Part shown: in pieces, positions 45,011 to 53,424 of the stretch
Layout: every line of letters starts with the position of its first letter
Position numbering within the stretch: the stretch's first letter is position 1
DNA from: Rhizobium sp. CF122
GTDB taxonomy: Bacteria; Pseudomonadota; Alphaproteobacteria; Rhizobiales; Rhizobiaceae
Length of the DNA: 55,284 nucleotides
Reading direction: 5' to 3'
Assembly (NCBI RefSeq): GCF_000282035.1
Contig: NZ_AKKA01000020.1
Coordinates: 1 to 55,284 of the forward strand
Position numbers and translations under genes: made by a program
The notes under the pieces: generated by a model
Databases searched by the model: none
What the model was told of the DNA's origin: nothing
The model's input: only the letters and a program-made list of their open reading frames with translations

Positions 45011-45087
45011 GGTCCCGTAGCTCAGCAGGATAGAGCATCAGATTCCTAATCTGAGGGTCACGCGTTCGAATCGCGTCGGGATCACCA
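45011..45087 (+). tRNA. tRNA-Arg, anticodon CCU
   Basis: All parts of a tRNA can be folded: acceptor stem GGTCCCG with CGGGATC (one G-U pair), D arm GCTCAGCAGGATAGAGC, anticodon stem TCAGA/TCTGA with loop TTCCTAA giving anticodon CCU, variable loop GGGTC, T arm ACGCG-TTCGAAT-CGCGT, and encoded 3' ACCA. Total 77 bases including CCA. It reads AGG codons, which are rare in GC-rich rhizobia. The following 600 bases are gene-poor with lower GC. Confidence 0.95.
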
Positions 45088-45736
45088 CTGTTTTCAAAGA
45101 CTTACTTGGCATTACACCTCCCTGTCAGAGGGCAGAGGAAGCAGAATGTAATGACCGTGTAATGCGAAGTTCAGCTTTCCAAGCCCGACGGCTCTATACA
45201 CAAGGGAAGCTTGCTTCTTTAAATGAGCTGCTCCTGACTGCAACTTGCCGTTCTCTTTCGCCAGTCGAATCACCTCTCCTCCGCTGAGGGCGGACAGGGG
45301 AGAAGCCCCGGTGGCTGCAATAGTGCATAGCACCCTGACATACGATCCAGCAAAGGACACGGCCAGCAAGGTCATTGATATCCTTTTCGCAAAGGGTCTT
45401 ATTCCCCCGTTTTATGGCAGACGCAGTTCTCTTCCTTGAGATGCCTCCTTGAAAGCAGTGTTCCCGACTGGCAGGAATAAGTTGAGTGGTCATGGACAAG
45501 GTGCCACGCCAAAGGCAGTCCCTGATTACCTAACGGCCTATATGCTCCACATGACTGCTTCGACTCTTGTCTTCCTGACGACGGCAGAAGAAGAGCTTCC
45601 GTAAATGGAGATCAAAGACCTTGTTGGGCTAGAGAAACCAGCGACGCTGCTCCCTGGAAATTCCGTTCATCGGACGTTAAGCATGAGCATGCAATTCGTG
45701 CGATCGGCGGGGGGGGTTAACCTCGACGGAGGCACT
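45088..45736. other. Lower-GC, gene-poor stretch after tRNA-Arg
   Basis: About 650 bases downstream of the tRNA with visibly lower GC than the neighbours and no normal gene. The frame 45245-45439 (+) has a protein-like ending, IVHSTLTYDPAKDTASKVIDILFAKGLIPPF, but no recognised domain or good start, so it may be a gene remnant. A frame on the other strand (45112-45375) is less convincing. No direct repeat of the tRNA 3' end, as would be left by an integrative element, was found in the stretch. Its 3' end holds the leader of the next secreted-protein gene, with a run of eight G at 45709-45716. Confidence 0.55.
45245..45439 (+). pseudogene. Possible 3' remnant of an unknown gene
   Basis: The last 40 or so codons of this frame look like real protein: IVHSTLTYDPAKDTASKVIDILFAKGL has an amphipathic-helix pattern rather than the Arg/Ser bias of chance frames, and GC is low. 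There is no credible start or ribosome binding site, and the N-terminal part is not protein-like. I do not recognise the family. The position just after a tRNA gene fits debris from an integrated element, but this is inference. Confidence 0.3.
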
Positions 45737-46087
45737 ATGAAGAAACTGGTCTTGTCCGTGGTCACCGCAGCGATAGCGGCCAGTAGCGTCCTTGCTGTGG
45801 CAGAAACAGCTGCGGCTCAAGAATGGCGTCAACCATATTACGACAGTCCGCCGCCCCCACGCAGACATCACCACCATGACAATGGTGCGGCGATTGCAGG
45901 CGGCTTGGCTGCCGGCGTGATCGGCGGCCTTATCGGTGGCGCGATCGTCAACAACAACAGCGGGCCGCGCTACATCGATCCGCCGCCTCCGCCACCTCCG
46001 CCGCCGCGCTGCTGGTTTGAGGACCGCGACGTTCGTAACGCCTATGACGGCGGCTGGCACACGGAAAGCGTTCGAGTCTGCAGCTAG
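45737..46087 (+). CDS. Secreted Pro-rich, glycine-zipper-like hypothetical protein
   Basis: A 116-residue protein with a signal peptide (cleavage after TAAAQE, near residue 28). The mature part has a PPPP-RRHHHH segment, a Gly/Ala-rich hydrophobic stretch GAAIAGGLAAGVIGGLIGGAIV typical of glycine-zipper proteins, nine consecutive prolines, and a C-terminal RCWFEDRDVRNAYDGGWHTESVRVCS with two Cys. It is probably in the periplasm or outer membrane; the function is unknown. GGAGG lies four bases before the ATG. A run of eight G sits about 20 bases upstream of the start. Confidence 0.8.
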   Translation: MKKLVLSVVTAAIAASSVLAVAETAAAQEWRQPYYDSPPPPRRHHHHDNGAAIAGGLAAGVIGGLIGGAIVNNNSGPRYIDPPPPPPPPPRCWFEDRDVRNAYDGGWHTESVRVCS

Positions 46088-46138
46088 TCGCTCGGGCGGC
46101 GAGCAAGGCCGGGAATTATTCCCGGCCCACGCGGCCAC

Positions 46139-46936
46139 CTAAAGCCTTGTCAGAAACGTCTCCAGCTCCTCGGCCTCAACAGGCACGCGATGACGCTCCT
46201 CCGGATAGGCACCGCTGGCGATGTCGGCGGCGTATTCGCGGAATGCCGCGATCCGTTCGGCCTGGATCCGATCATATTCGGTCGCAAGGTTGCGATAGAC
46301 CTTGGCATGGCGCGGACAATGCCCGCGGTTGAGGCCGAGCACATCCTCGGAAAAGAGATATTGCGCATCGCATCCGCTGCCGGCGCCCATTGAGATCATG
46401 AGCATGGAGGTCCGTTGCGAGATCGCCGCGGCCACTTCGGCCGGCACGACCTCGATCTCCGCGCAGAAGGCGCCGGCGGCCTCCAGATCCTTGACCTGCT
46501 TGTAGACGAGAGCCGCCGTTTCGGCCGTCTTGCCGACCGCGCGAAAGCCTCCGGTCCAGGTGGAGTGCGACGGAACGAGCCCCGTGTGTCCACAGACCGG
46601 AATATGCTCGTCGCGCAGCCGCCTGATCGTCTGCAGGCTTGCGGCGCAGTAGATGGCGTCAGCGGAAGCTGCCCGCATTTTCACGGCGCAGCGCAGGATC
46701 TCATCCGTGGTGGCGCCGCTTTGACCATACTCGCCGCCGGGGATGGCGAAGCGCCCGGGGGCGGCATCGCGAAATCGCGGATCGAAGAGGAGTTCGGGCG
46801 GAACGGAAATCAGATCGATGCCGGCAGCCTCGGCCGCTTCGGCCTCCTCGAGCGATACGACGCGCAGCATGCTGAGCTGCCGCTTGCCCTTCATCGCCAG
46901 GAGGTCGTGCACAGTCGGACGCACTTGTTTGCCCAT
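46139..46936 (-). CDS. PanB-like (ketopantoate hydroxymethyltransferase family) protein, divergent
   Basis: A 265-residue protein of the PanB fold: VCGHTGLVPSHSTWTGGF matches VCGHLGLTPQ...GGY, EIEVVPAEVAAAIS matches the catalytic-glutamate region, and MGAGSGCDAQYLFSEDVLGLNRGHCPRHAKVY matches the C-terminal part. However, the Mg-binding aspartates expected in the VGDSLG and LLLADLPF segments are replaced (VPPELL and IYCAAS), and the segment carrying the third ligand is shortened. It is therefore unlikely to be a normal PanB of pantothenate synthesis. It is the last gene of the mocDEF-like operon, 29 bases after the reductase. Its role is unknown. Confidence 0.8.
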   Translation of the reverse strand: MGKQVRPTVHDLLAMKGKRQLSMLRVVSLEEAEAAEAAGIDLISVPPELLFDPRFRDAAPGRFAIPGGEYGQSGATTDEILRCAVKMRAASADAIYCAASLQTIRRLRDEHIPVCGHTGLVPSHSTWTGGFRAVGKTAETAALVYKQVKDLEAAGAFCAEIEVVPAEVAAAISQRTSMLMISMGAGSGCDAQYLFSEDVLGLNRGHCPRHAKVYRNLATEYDRIQAERIAAFREYAADIASGAYPEERHRVPVEAEELETFLTRL

Positions 46937-46965
46937 TGCTAATACCTTGAGAATGGGGTCGCCAG

Positions 46966-48192
46966 TCAGGCGGCCAGGAGGGATTTCAGTTTGACGCTGC
47001 TTGCGACCAGTGCCGCCGGATCCGGATGCGCACGCGCCGCGATCAGCATCGCGGCAAGCCGGATATCGCGGGCGACCGCGTTGCCGCGACCGATGCCGCT
47101 GGCGGCAAGCAGCCGGCCGGCCTGGTCGAGATGGAAGAGAATGAAGGCGCCATCGCTGAGGTCGCGGCGCAAATGCTGGACGGCGCCCTCCGCCAAACCG
47201 GCGATCTGCAGCGTTACGTCATATTGGTCGGACCAGAACCAGGGCACGGCCGAAACGGCTTCGCCAAGCCCCATCATGTTGGCGGCGGCCAAGGCCCCCT
47301 GCTCCTGGGCGTTCCGCCAGGATTCGAGCCTTACACGCCTGCCGCCATAGATCGCCAGCGGGAAGGAGCAGCAGTCGCCGGCCGCGTAGACATCGGGCGC
47401 CGAGGTGCGAAGGAATTCGTCGACGGCGATGCCGTTGTCGATCTGGAGGCCGGCGCGAGCGGCAAGCTCCATATTGGGAGTGGCGCCAATTCCGACGAGC
47501 ACGAGATTTGCCTCGACGATGTCGCCGTCGGCCAGTTGAATGGTGGCTCTTTCGTCGTCTTGCGTGATCGCCGTGATTGCCACGCCGCAGCGGATGTCGA
47601 CGCCCTCGAGCGAATGCCGTTCGCAGATCACCCCTGCGACCTCCTCCGGCACACCGCGCTTCAACACGCGTTCCAGGCCCTCGAGAACCGTCACGTCAGT
47701 TCCAAGTGCACGTGCCGTCGCGGCAAGTTCCAAGCCGACAAAGCCGCCACCAATGATCACGATATGCTTTCCAGGCACCATCGCCTTGCGAAGTGCGACC
47801 GCGTCGGCATGGGTGCGCAGCAGACGGATATGCTTGCTATCCTCGGCAATTCCAGGAAACGCCCGCGCACGGGCGCCGGTCGCGAACAATAGCTTGTCAT
47901 AGGCAATGGTACGGCCATCGGAAAGCGCAACGGCCTTTGCATCGGGATCAACGTCCTGAACCGTCACGCTCGTCAGCAGGCTGATGCCGACTGCGGCATA
48001 TTTCTCAGGCTCGGCGATGAATTTCGGTTCCACAGCCCCTTCCTCAGTAGCTTTCGAAAGCGGCGGCCGCTCGTAGGGCGCGAGCGCTTCGCTTCCAATC
48101 AGCGTGATCTCGCCATCAAACCCTTTTTCGCGCAGGGCAAACGCCGCGCGTGCGCCGCATTCCCCTGCCCCGATGATCACGAAATGGGTCAT
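46966..48192 (-). CDS. FAD-dependent ferredoxin reductase, MocF-like
   Basis: A 408-residue pyridine-nucleotide:ferredoxin oxidoreductase of the oxygenase-reductase type. It has the FAD motif GAGECG (8-13), the NAD(P)H motif GGGFVG (148-153), and the FAD-binding ATGxR (ATGAR at 104-108) and VYAAGDC near residue 280, followed by the reductase C-terminal domain. It would pass electrons to the Rieske protein in the next gene upstream. Position and partners match MocF of the rhizopine mocDEF genes. Ten bases separate it from the Rieske gene. Confidence 0.88.
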   Translation of the reverse strand: MTHFVIIGAGECGARAAFALREKGFDGEITLIGSEALAPYERPPLSKATEEGAVEPKFIAEPEKYAAVGISLLTSVTVQDVDPDAKAVALSDGRTIAYDKLLFATGARARAFPGIAEDSKHIRLLRTHADAVALRKAMVPGKHIVIIGGGFVGLELAATARALGTDVTVLEGLERVLKRGVPEEVAGVICERHSLEGVDIRCGVAITAITQDDERATIQLADGDIVEANLVLVGIGATPNMELAARAGLQIDNGIAVDEFLRTSAPDVYAAGDCCSFPLAIYGGRRVRLESWRNAQEQGALAAANMMGLGEAVSAVPWFWSDQYDVTLQIAGLAEGAVQHLRRDLSDGAFILFHLDQAGRLLAASGIGRGNAVARDIRLAAMLIAARAHPDPAALVASSVKLKSLLAA

Positions 48193-48202
48193 GGCAGGCT
48201 CC

Positions 48203-48517
48203 TCAGATCGAAATGAAGACGGCGCCGTCTTCGACCTTCACGGGATAGGTGCTGAGATTGACGCAGACCGGCGCGCCCTTGGCCTGCCCCGTCTTATAAT
48301 TGAAACGGCCATTGTGCTTGGGACATTCAATGATCTCGTCCATGACCAGGCCGTCGGCGAGATGGACGTGCTCGTGTGTGCAGAGGCCATCGGTCGCGAA
48401 AAATTCGTCGTCAGGGCTGCGATAGACGGCAAACGTCCTGCCTTGATGGTCGAACCGCATGACATCTTCCTCGTCGATGTCCTCGACAGCACAGACCTCG
48501 ATCCAATTTCCGCTCAT
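48203..48517 (-). CDS. Rieske [2Fe-2S] ferredoxin, MocE-like
   Basis: A 104-residue Rieske-type ferredoxin. The cluster ligands are Cys46-x-His48 (CTHEH) and Cys65-x2-His68 (CPKHNGRF), spaced as in oxygenase ferredoxins of the MocE group. There is no signal peptide, so it is a soluble cytoplasmic carrier between the reductase and the desaturase-like oxygenase. It lies between these genes on the same strand, which makes the electron chain NAD(P)H, reductase, Rieske, oxygenase complete in one operon. Confidence 0.92.
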   Translation of the reverse strand: MSGNWIEVCAVEDIDEEDVMRFDHQGRTFAVYRSPDDEFFATDGLCTHEHVHLADGLVMDEIIECPKHNGRFNYKTGQAKGAPVCVNLSTYPVKVEDGAVFISI

Positions 48518-48551
48518 CTTGTCCTCCCAGAACTTCGTGTTTTGTGCTGCG

Positions 48552-49640
48552 CTATTGGGCGGCCGGCGTAAGCTCGGCGTGGAATTCCTCGCGATAGGGC
48601 CGCGCGGTCGCCGGCAGCTCGCGCCTCAGGAAATAGTCCTCATTGCGCAGCTGCCGTAGGAACGCCGGGATCATCTCGCGATAGCCGGACCACATCGACG
48701 GGTTTGCCGCCGGCAGATCGTGCTTGATCATTGCGTGCAGGCGCGGCAGCGCGTGATAGGGCACCATCGGAAACATGTGATGCTCGACGTGGTAGTTCAT
48801 GTTCCAGTAGATGAAGCGGCTGACCGGGTTCATGTGGACCGTGCGGCTGTTCAGGCGGTGGTCGATGACATTGTCGGCAAGGCCGCCATGCTGCAGCAGG
48901 CCGGTCAGCACATGATGCCATGCGCCATAGAGCCGGGGCAGACCAATCAGCACCAGCGGCAGGATAGACCCCATCGCAATCGCCGTGGCGATCGTGACGA
49001 CATAGACGGCAAGCCAGATACGGGCGATGAAGATGGCGCGCGGCTGCTCCATCTTGGGGATGAAGGTCTTCTCCTCCGCGCTGATGACACCAAAGGCATT
49101 GCGCAGCATGTCGACCATCGCATGCCAGACATCGAGAATGCCGAAAAAATTGAGGATCAGCCGCAGCAGGTCCGGCGGGCGCATCACTGCAATCTCGGGG
49201 TCGCGGCCAACAATCACCGTGTCGGTGTGATGGCGCGTATGGCTCCAGCGCCAGGTCACCGGATTGCGCATAATCATGAAGCAGGCGACCTGATAGACGG
49301 CATCGTTCATCCAGCGCGTCTTGAAGGCCGTGCCGTGGCCGCACTCATGCCAGCGGCTATCGGACGCCGAACCGTAAAGCACCCCATACGCAAGGAAGAA
49401 CGGCACACCGAGCCAGGAGCCCCAGAAATAGATACCAAGTCCGGCAAAAACGATCATTGCACCGAGCCAGATGATCGTGTCGCGGATAGCAGGCGCGTCG
49501 GAACGCTGCATCAGCGCCTTCATCTCCTTGCGCGGAACATCCGTGTGATACCACTCCGCGGCCGCCAGCCCCATCTCGACGGCCGTCCGGCCGCTTTCGC
49601 CGAGCAGGCTGTAGTCTCGCTTCCTCGTCTGATCCGCCAT
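48552..49640 (-). CDS. Fatty acid desaturase-like di-iron oxygenase, MocD-like
   Basis: A 362-residue integral membrane protein of the fatty-acid desaturase/alkane hydroxylase group. Three histidine boxes are clear: HECGH (98-102), HTRHH (134-138) and HVEHH (284-288), with hydrophobic segments near 52-95 and 205-235. MocD of Sinorhizobium, in the mocDEF rhizopine genes, belongs here and is thought to remove the O-methyl group of 3-O-methyl-scyllo-inosamine; the substrate in this organism is unknown. GGGAGG five bases before ATG 49640 decides the start over one at 49700. First gene of the operon, divergent from lacI. Confidence 0.88.
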   Translation of the reverse strand: MADQTRKRDYSLLGESGRTAVEMGLAAAEWYHTDVPRKEMKALMQRSDAPAIRDTIIWLGAMIVFAGLGIYFWGSWLGVPFFLAYGVLYGSASDSRWHECGHGTAFKTRWMNDAVYQVACFMIMRNPVTWRWSHTRHHTDTVIVGRDPEIAVMRPPDLLRLILNFFGILDVWHAMVDMLRNAFGVISAEEKTFIPKMEQPRAIFIARIWLAVYVVTIATAIAMGSILPLVLIGLPRLYGAWHHVLTGLLQHGGLADNVIDHRLNSRTVHMNPVSRFIYWNMNYHVEHHMFPMVPYHALPRLHAMIKHDLPAANPSMWSGYREMIPAFLRQLRNEDYFLRRELPATARPYREEFHAELTPAAQ

Positions 49641-49717
49641 CGCAACCTCCCGCATGCCATCCCTCCCGGCCTGTTCAAACGAGAATATGTTGACTTTCAT
49701 ACAGCGACAATGCAGCC

Positions 49718-49734
49718 TTGATGTATTCTATCAA
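49718..49734. promoter_or_regulatory. Candidate operator for the LacI regulator
   Basis: TTGATGTATTCTATCAA is a 17-base imperfect palindrome (TTGAT / ATCAA arms) in the 143-base region between the desaturase start and the lacI start, 66 bases before the lacI ATG. LacI-family regulators bind such short dyads. No other copy was looked for systematically. Confidence 0.4.
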
Positions 49735-49783
49735 AACCCATCATTAAGACCACATCACAATGATGGATTCTTGCAAGGATCAA

Positions 49784-50815
49784 ATGGTGAAGCGACCAAC
49801 GATACAGGATCTGGCGGATGCTTCCGGCGTCAGCGTCGCGACGGTCGATCGTGTGCTGAACGGTCGCCATCGCGTTCGCGAGGAGACGGCCCGGCGTGTC
49901 TATAATGCGGCAGCGTCGATCGGCTATCATGCCGTCGGCCTGCTCCGGCAGCGCGTGTTTCAGGACCTCCCGCATCACCGGCTGGGCTTCCTCTTACAGC
50001 GTCCGACGCAGTCGTTCTATCAAACGCTCGCCCGCGAAATCGAGCAGGCGGCCAACGCCAACACATCGTCACGCATCACCGCGCAGATCGAATATGCGAC
50101 GGCGTCCACACCTGCCGCGATCATCGAAAAGCTCAAGCTTCTTGCCAGCCGCAATCAGGCGATTGCATTGGTCGGTCCGGACTATCCGGCCGTCACCGCC
50201 GAGGTCGAAGATCTGAAAGCCAAAGGCATCGCTTCCTTTTCCATTCTGTCTGATCTCGCCAGTGGCGTCCGCCAGGGTTATGTCGGGTTGAACAATCGAA
50301 AGGTCGGCCGCACGGCCGCCTGGATGATCGCAAAGGCCGCCAAGAGACCCGGCAAGGTCGCCTGCTTCGTCGGCAGCCACCGCTATCACGGACATGAGCT
50401 GCGCGAGATCGGCTTCCGCTCATACTTTCGCGAGAATGCGCCTGATTTCGAGGTCCTTGAGACACTGATCAACCTCGAAACCCCGGAGATAACGCACGAG
50501 GCCACCGTCAATCTCCTCAAGGAGCATCCGGATCTCGTCGGATTCTACGTCTGCGGCGGTGGCATGGAGGGTGCAATCTCCGCCGTCCGTGAAGAAGGCC
50601 TTGCCGGCAAGCTTGTCGTGGTCGTCAACGAACTGACACCGGACTCGCGCGCTGCACTCGCCGACGATGTGGTGACCATGGCGATCGCAACCCCCGTCAA
50701 AGGCCTCTGCAACGAGCTGATCACACTCATGACCTCTTCCCTTGGGTCGGAGAGTGATGCGGTTCCGGGGCAGTCGTTCCTGCCTTTCGATATCTACACT
50801 TCAGAGAACATCTAG
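49784..50815 (+). CDS. LacI-family transcriptional regulator
   Basis: A 343-residue regulator with an N-terminal helix-turn-helix (about residues 5-28, TIQDLADASGVSVATVDRVLNGR) and a periplasmic-binding-protein-like effector domain (about 60-335). Effector domains of this type usually bind sugars or inositol derivatives. The ATG at 49784 has AAGGA at good distance and gives the normal family start; the ATG at 49760 lacks a ribosome binding site. Divergence from the mocDEF-like operon makes it the likely regulator of that operon. Confidence 0.92.
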   Translation: MVKRPTIQDLADASGVSVATVDRVLNGRHRVREETARRVYNAAASIGYHAVGLLRQRVFQDLPHHRLGFLLQRPTQSFYQTLAREIEQAANANTSSRITAQIEYATASTPAAIIEKLKLLASRNQAIALVGPDYPAVTAEVEDLKAKGIASFSILSDLASGVRQGYVGLNNRKVGRTAAWMIAKAAKRPGKVACFVGSHRYHGHELREIGFRSYFRENAPDFEVLETLINLETPEITHEATVNLLKEHPDLVGFYVCGGGMEGAISAVREEGLAGKLVVVVNELTPDSRAALADDVVTMAIATPVKGLCNELITLMTSSLGSESDAVPGQSFLPFDIYTSENI

Positions 50816-50922
50816 CCGCTCGTCACGGCATTCCATACCAACGAACGGCATCGGTCAGCAGTAAGTGCATTCAGGTGTGTGTCAGTTTCATGACGCAGTA
50901 AGCCGCTGCTGCGGTGGACTAA

Positions 50923-52593
50923 ATGTTCGCCCGTGCGAACAAACAGGCACCGAGGGCCGCCTTCTTGATACAACCGTCGCCTTATCGGCCAAGAATCGGC
51001 AGCATTTCGCTGTCCGCCATCACCGGGCTATATCTCGTCCTGTTTACGAACCGGACGTTCTGGGGCAAGGTCCACGCCGATCTCGCCACGACGCCGACAG
51101 CGGTCGCCGCACTTTACATTGCGATATCGGTTCTGTTCGTGGCCATCGTCACGGCTTTCTCGGCAAAATATGTCATCAAACCGGTTCTGATTCTCCTGGT
51201 ACTCGCGGCGGCACTGGCAGCGTGGTTCACCGACACCTTCGGCGTGATCGTCGACAGCGACATGATCCGAAATGCGATGGAAACGACGCCTGCCGAGGCC
51301 AATCACCTGATTACGCCCGGCTTTCTCCTGCATGTCGTATTGTTCGCCGTCATCCCGATCACGCTGATCCTTTGGGTCAAGGTGGTTCACCGCCCCGTGC
51401 TACAGAAGCTCTTGTGGAACAGCGTGACGATCGTCGGCTGCCTGTTGGTATTCGGCGCCGTCGCGGGCGTCTACGCCAAGGAGTATACCACAGCGATCCG
51501 CCAGCACCGCGACATCGTGAAGAGCCTGAACCCCGTCACCCCGATTGTCAGCGCCACACGATATTTCATACAGGCCGGCAAAGAGGCCAGGCTCGTCGTC
51601 AAGCCGCTCGGCACCGACGCCAGGGTCGTCCCTGTCGTGGACGTGCACAAACCACGGGTGACGATTATCGTTGCCGGCGAGACGGCGCGGGCGATGAACT
51701 TTTCGCTCGGCGGCTATCACCGCGACACCAACCCCGAGCTTCGGAAGCAGGGCGTCATCTATTTCCCGCAAACGACGAGCTGCGGCACGGCGACGGCAAC
51801 GTCGATACCTTGCATGTTCTCGCAGTTCACGCGCGCAAGCTTCACCCATAGCAAAGGCATCGAGAACGAAGGCTTGATGGATGTTCTTGCCCACGCAGGC
51901 ATCGACGCGACCTGGTTCGACAACAACACCGGCAGCAAGGGCGCCGCAGCGCGCATCAATTATGTCGACCTCGCAAAATCGACGGATCCGCGGTTCTGCA
52001 GGGACGGCGAATGTCAGGACGGCATTTTTCTGGACAAACTGGACGCATGGCTGAACGGCGTGACCAGGGATAGCGTGCTTGTGCTGCATCAGATCGGCAG
52101 CCACGGGCCGGCCTATTATCTGCGCTACCCTAAGGAATTCCGGAGGTTTACGCCTGAGTGCGAGACGGCGGAGCTCGCGAACTGCAAAGACGACATGATC
52201 GTCAATGCCTATGACAACTCCATCCTCTACACCGACCATTTCCTTTCGACCGTCATCGACAGGCTCAAGGCCCGGAGCGACAAGATCGCCAGCGGTTTGA
52301 TCTACATGTCGGATCACGGTGAGTCGCTGGGCGAAAAAGGCCTCTACCTTCACGGCGCACCCTATATCCTCGCCCCGGAGGAGCAGACTCACGTTCCGTT
52401 CCTCGTTTGGCTCGACCCGGATTTCACCGCTTCGATGGCGCTCGACAAGGCATGTCTTGCCCAGTCGACGGCACAGCCGACATCCCATGACAACCTGTTC
52501 CACAGCGTGCTCGGGATGATGAATGTCTCGACACGCGCCTACAACGCGAAGCTGGACGTCTTTGCCGGCTGCAGGACAGGCCGGACCTCCTAG
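50923..52593 (+). CDS. eptA: Phosphoethanolamine transferase, EptA family
   Basis: An inner-membrane protein of 556 residues with about five N-terminal membrane segments (residues 28-190) and a periplasmic sulfatase-fold domain. The nucleophile is Thr289 in SCGTATATSIPCMFS, and the metal-binding VAGETARAMNFSLGGY, SDHGESLGEKG (Asp464, His465) and LVLHQIGSHGPAY motifs are present. It should transfer phosphoethanolamine to lipid A or another lipid/glucan; members of the family can confer polymyxin resistance. It is not in an operon and follows the LacI gene. Confidence 0.9.
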   Translation: MFARANKQAPRAAFLIQPSPYRPRIGSISLSAITGLYLVLFTNRTFWGKVHADLATTPTAVAALYIAISVLFVAIVTAFSAKYVIKPVLILLVLAAALAAWFTDTFGVIVDSDMIRNAMETTPAEANHLITPGFLLHVVLFAVIPITLILWVKVVHRPVLQKLLWNSVTIVGCLLVFGAVAGVYAKEYTTAIRQHRDIVKSLNPVTPIVSATRYFIQAGKEARLVVKPLGTDARVVPVVDVHKPRVTIIVAGETARAMNFSLGGYHRDTNPELRKQGVIYFPQTTSCGTATATSIPCMFSQFTRASFTHSKGIENEGLMDVLAHAGIDATWFDNNTGSKGAAARINYVDLAKSTDPRFCRDGECQDGIFLDKLDAWLNGVTRDSVLVLHQIGSHGPAYYLRYPKEFRRFTPECETAELANCKDDMIVNAYDNSILYTDHFLSTVIDRLKARSDKIASGLIYMSDHGESLGEKGLYLHGAPYILAPEEQTHVPFLVWLDPDFTASMALDKACLAQSTAQPTSHDNLFHSVLGMMNVSTRAYNAKLDVFAGCRTGRTS

Positions 52594-52596
52594 CGG

Positions 52597-53241
52597 CTAA
52601 GAGCGCGCCGCCCACGAAAGGCCGCGACGAAGAATGAGGCGCATGTAGGGATGATCGAACTCGCTCGCTACATGGCCAAGTGCCGAGTAGAACACGCGTC
52701 CCGAGCCGAACTGGCGCTTGAAGGCAACAGGCATTATGACGTTCCGGGCGGCCGCATCATACTCGCCTGAAAAGCTCGTCGTCGCCAGAATCTCGACCGA
52801 CGGATCGTAGTGAAGATAATACTGCTCGGACCGATAGTCGAAATCGGGTACCCCCTCCATCACAGGGTCGTGCTGGCGCGTAATGTTGACGCGAAAATCG
52901 ATGATGTTGCCTGGATGGGCGACCCAGGTCACCCCGGAGACATAACGGAACGGCGCGCTCTCTTTGAACGAGGTCGCAAGTGCGCCGTGATGTCCACCGA
53001 GCCCGAGACCGCCGCGCACCGCTTCCACCAAGCCATCAGCATGTGCTTTCTCGATCTTCTCGCCGGTAATGACGGGCACAAGCAGATCGGCCTTCGCGAT
53101 CGCGGCTGAGCCGAAGATGCTAAGGTCGCCGGTCACCTCGACGGCAAAGCCATCCTCCCGCAACAGCTCCCCGACGCGGTGCGCGCACGCTTCAGGTTGG
53201 TGACCGCTCCAACCGCCCCAGACGATGATCGCTTTGCGCAT
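52597..53241 (-). CDS. ThuA-like protein
   Basis: A 214-residue protein of the ThuA fold (class I glutamine amidotransferase-like): MRKAIIVWGGWSGHQPEACAHRVGELLREDGF near the start, LGLGGHHGALATSF in the middle, and VFYSALGHVASEFDHPYMRLILRRGLSWA near the end. ThuA of Sinorhizobium is tied to trehalose use, but this family has several members and the substrate here is unknown. GGGAGG five bases before ATG 53241 decides the start. Convergent with eptA, 3 bases apart. Confidence 0.88.
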   Translation of the reverse strand: MRKAIIVWGGWSGHQPEACAHRVGELLREDGFAVEVTGDLSIFGSAAIAKADLLVPVITGEKIEKAHADGLVEAVRGGLGLGGHHGALATSFKESAPFRYVSGVTWVAHPGNIIDFRVNITRQHDPVMEGVPDFDYRSEQYYLHYDPSVEILATTSFSGEYDAAARNVIMPVAFKRQFGSGRVFYSALGHVASEFDHPYMRLILRRGLSWAARS

Positions 53242-53424
53242 ACGCACCTCCCTTGCCAAAAGCATCGGCCGAGGAGTTCACACAGACGGCCGACCTTCTC
53301 CTTACGACAGGACGGCCGATAGAAGCCAGTGCAAGCCTTTGCCGATCACATTTTCTGACCGTAATCCGAAGCGGGAACTTTCCGACCTAAACGGCGTTGG
53401 GGGATAAAGAGAGGAGCGCTCGCC

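Noticed and set aside
45112..45375. An 87-codon frame on the minus strand after the tRNA
   Set aside because: No ribosome binding site, no recognised motif, and it overlaps a more protein-like frame on the other strand.
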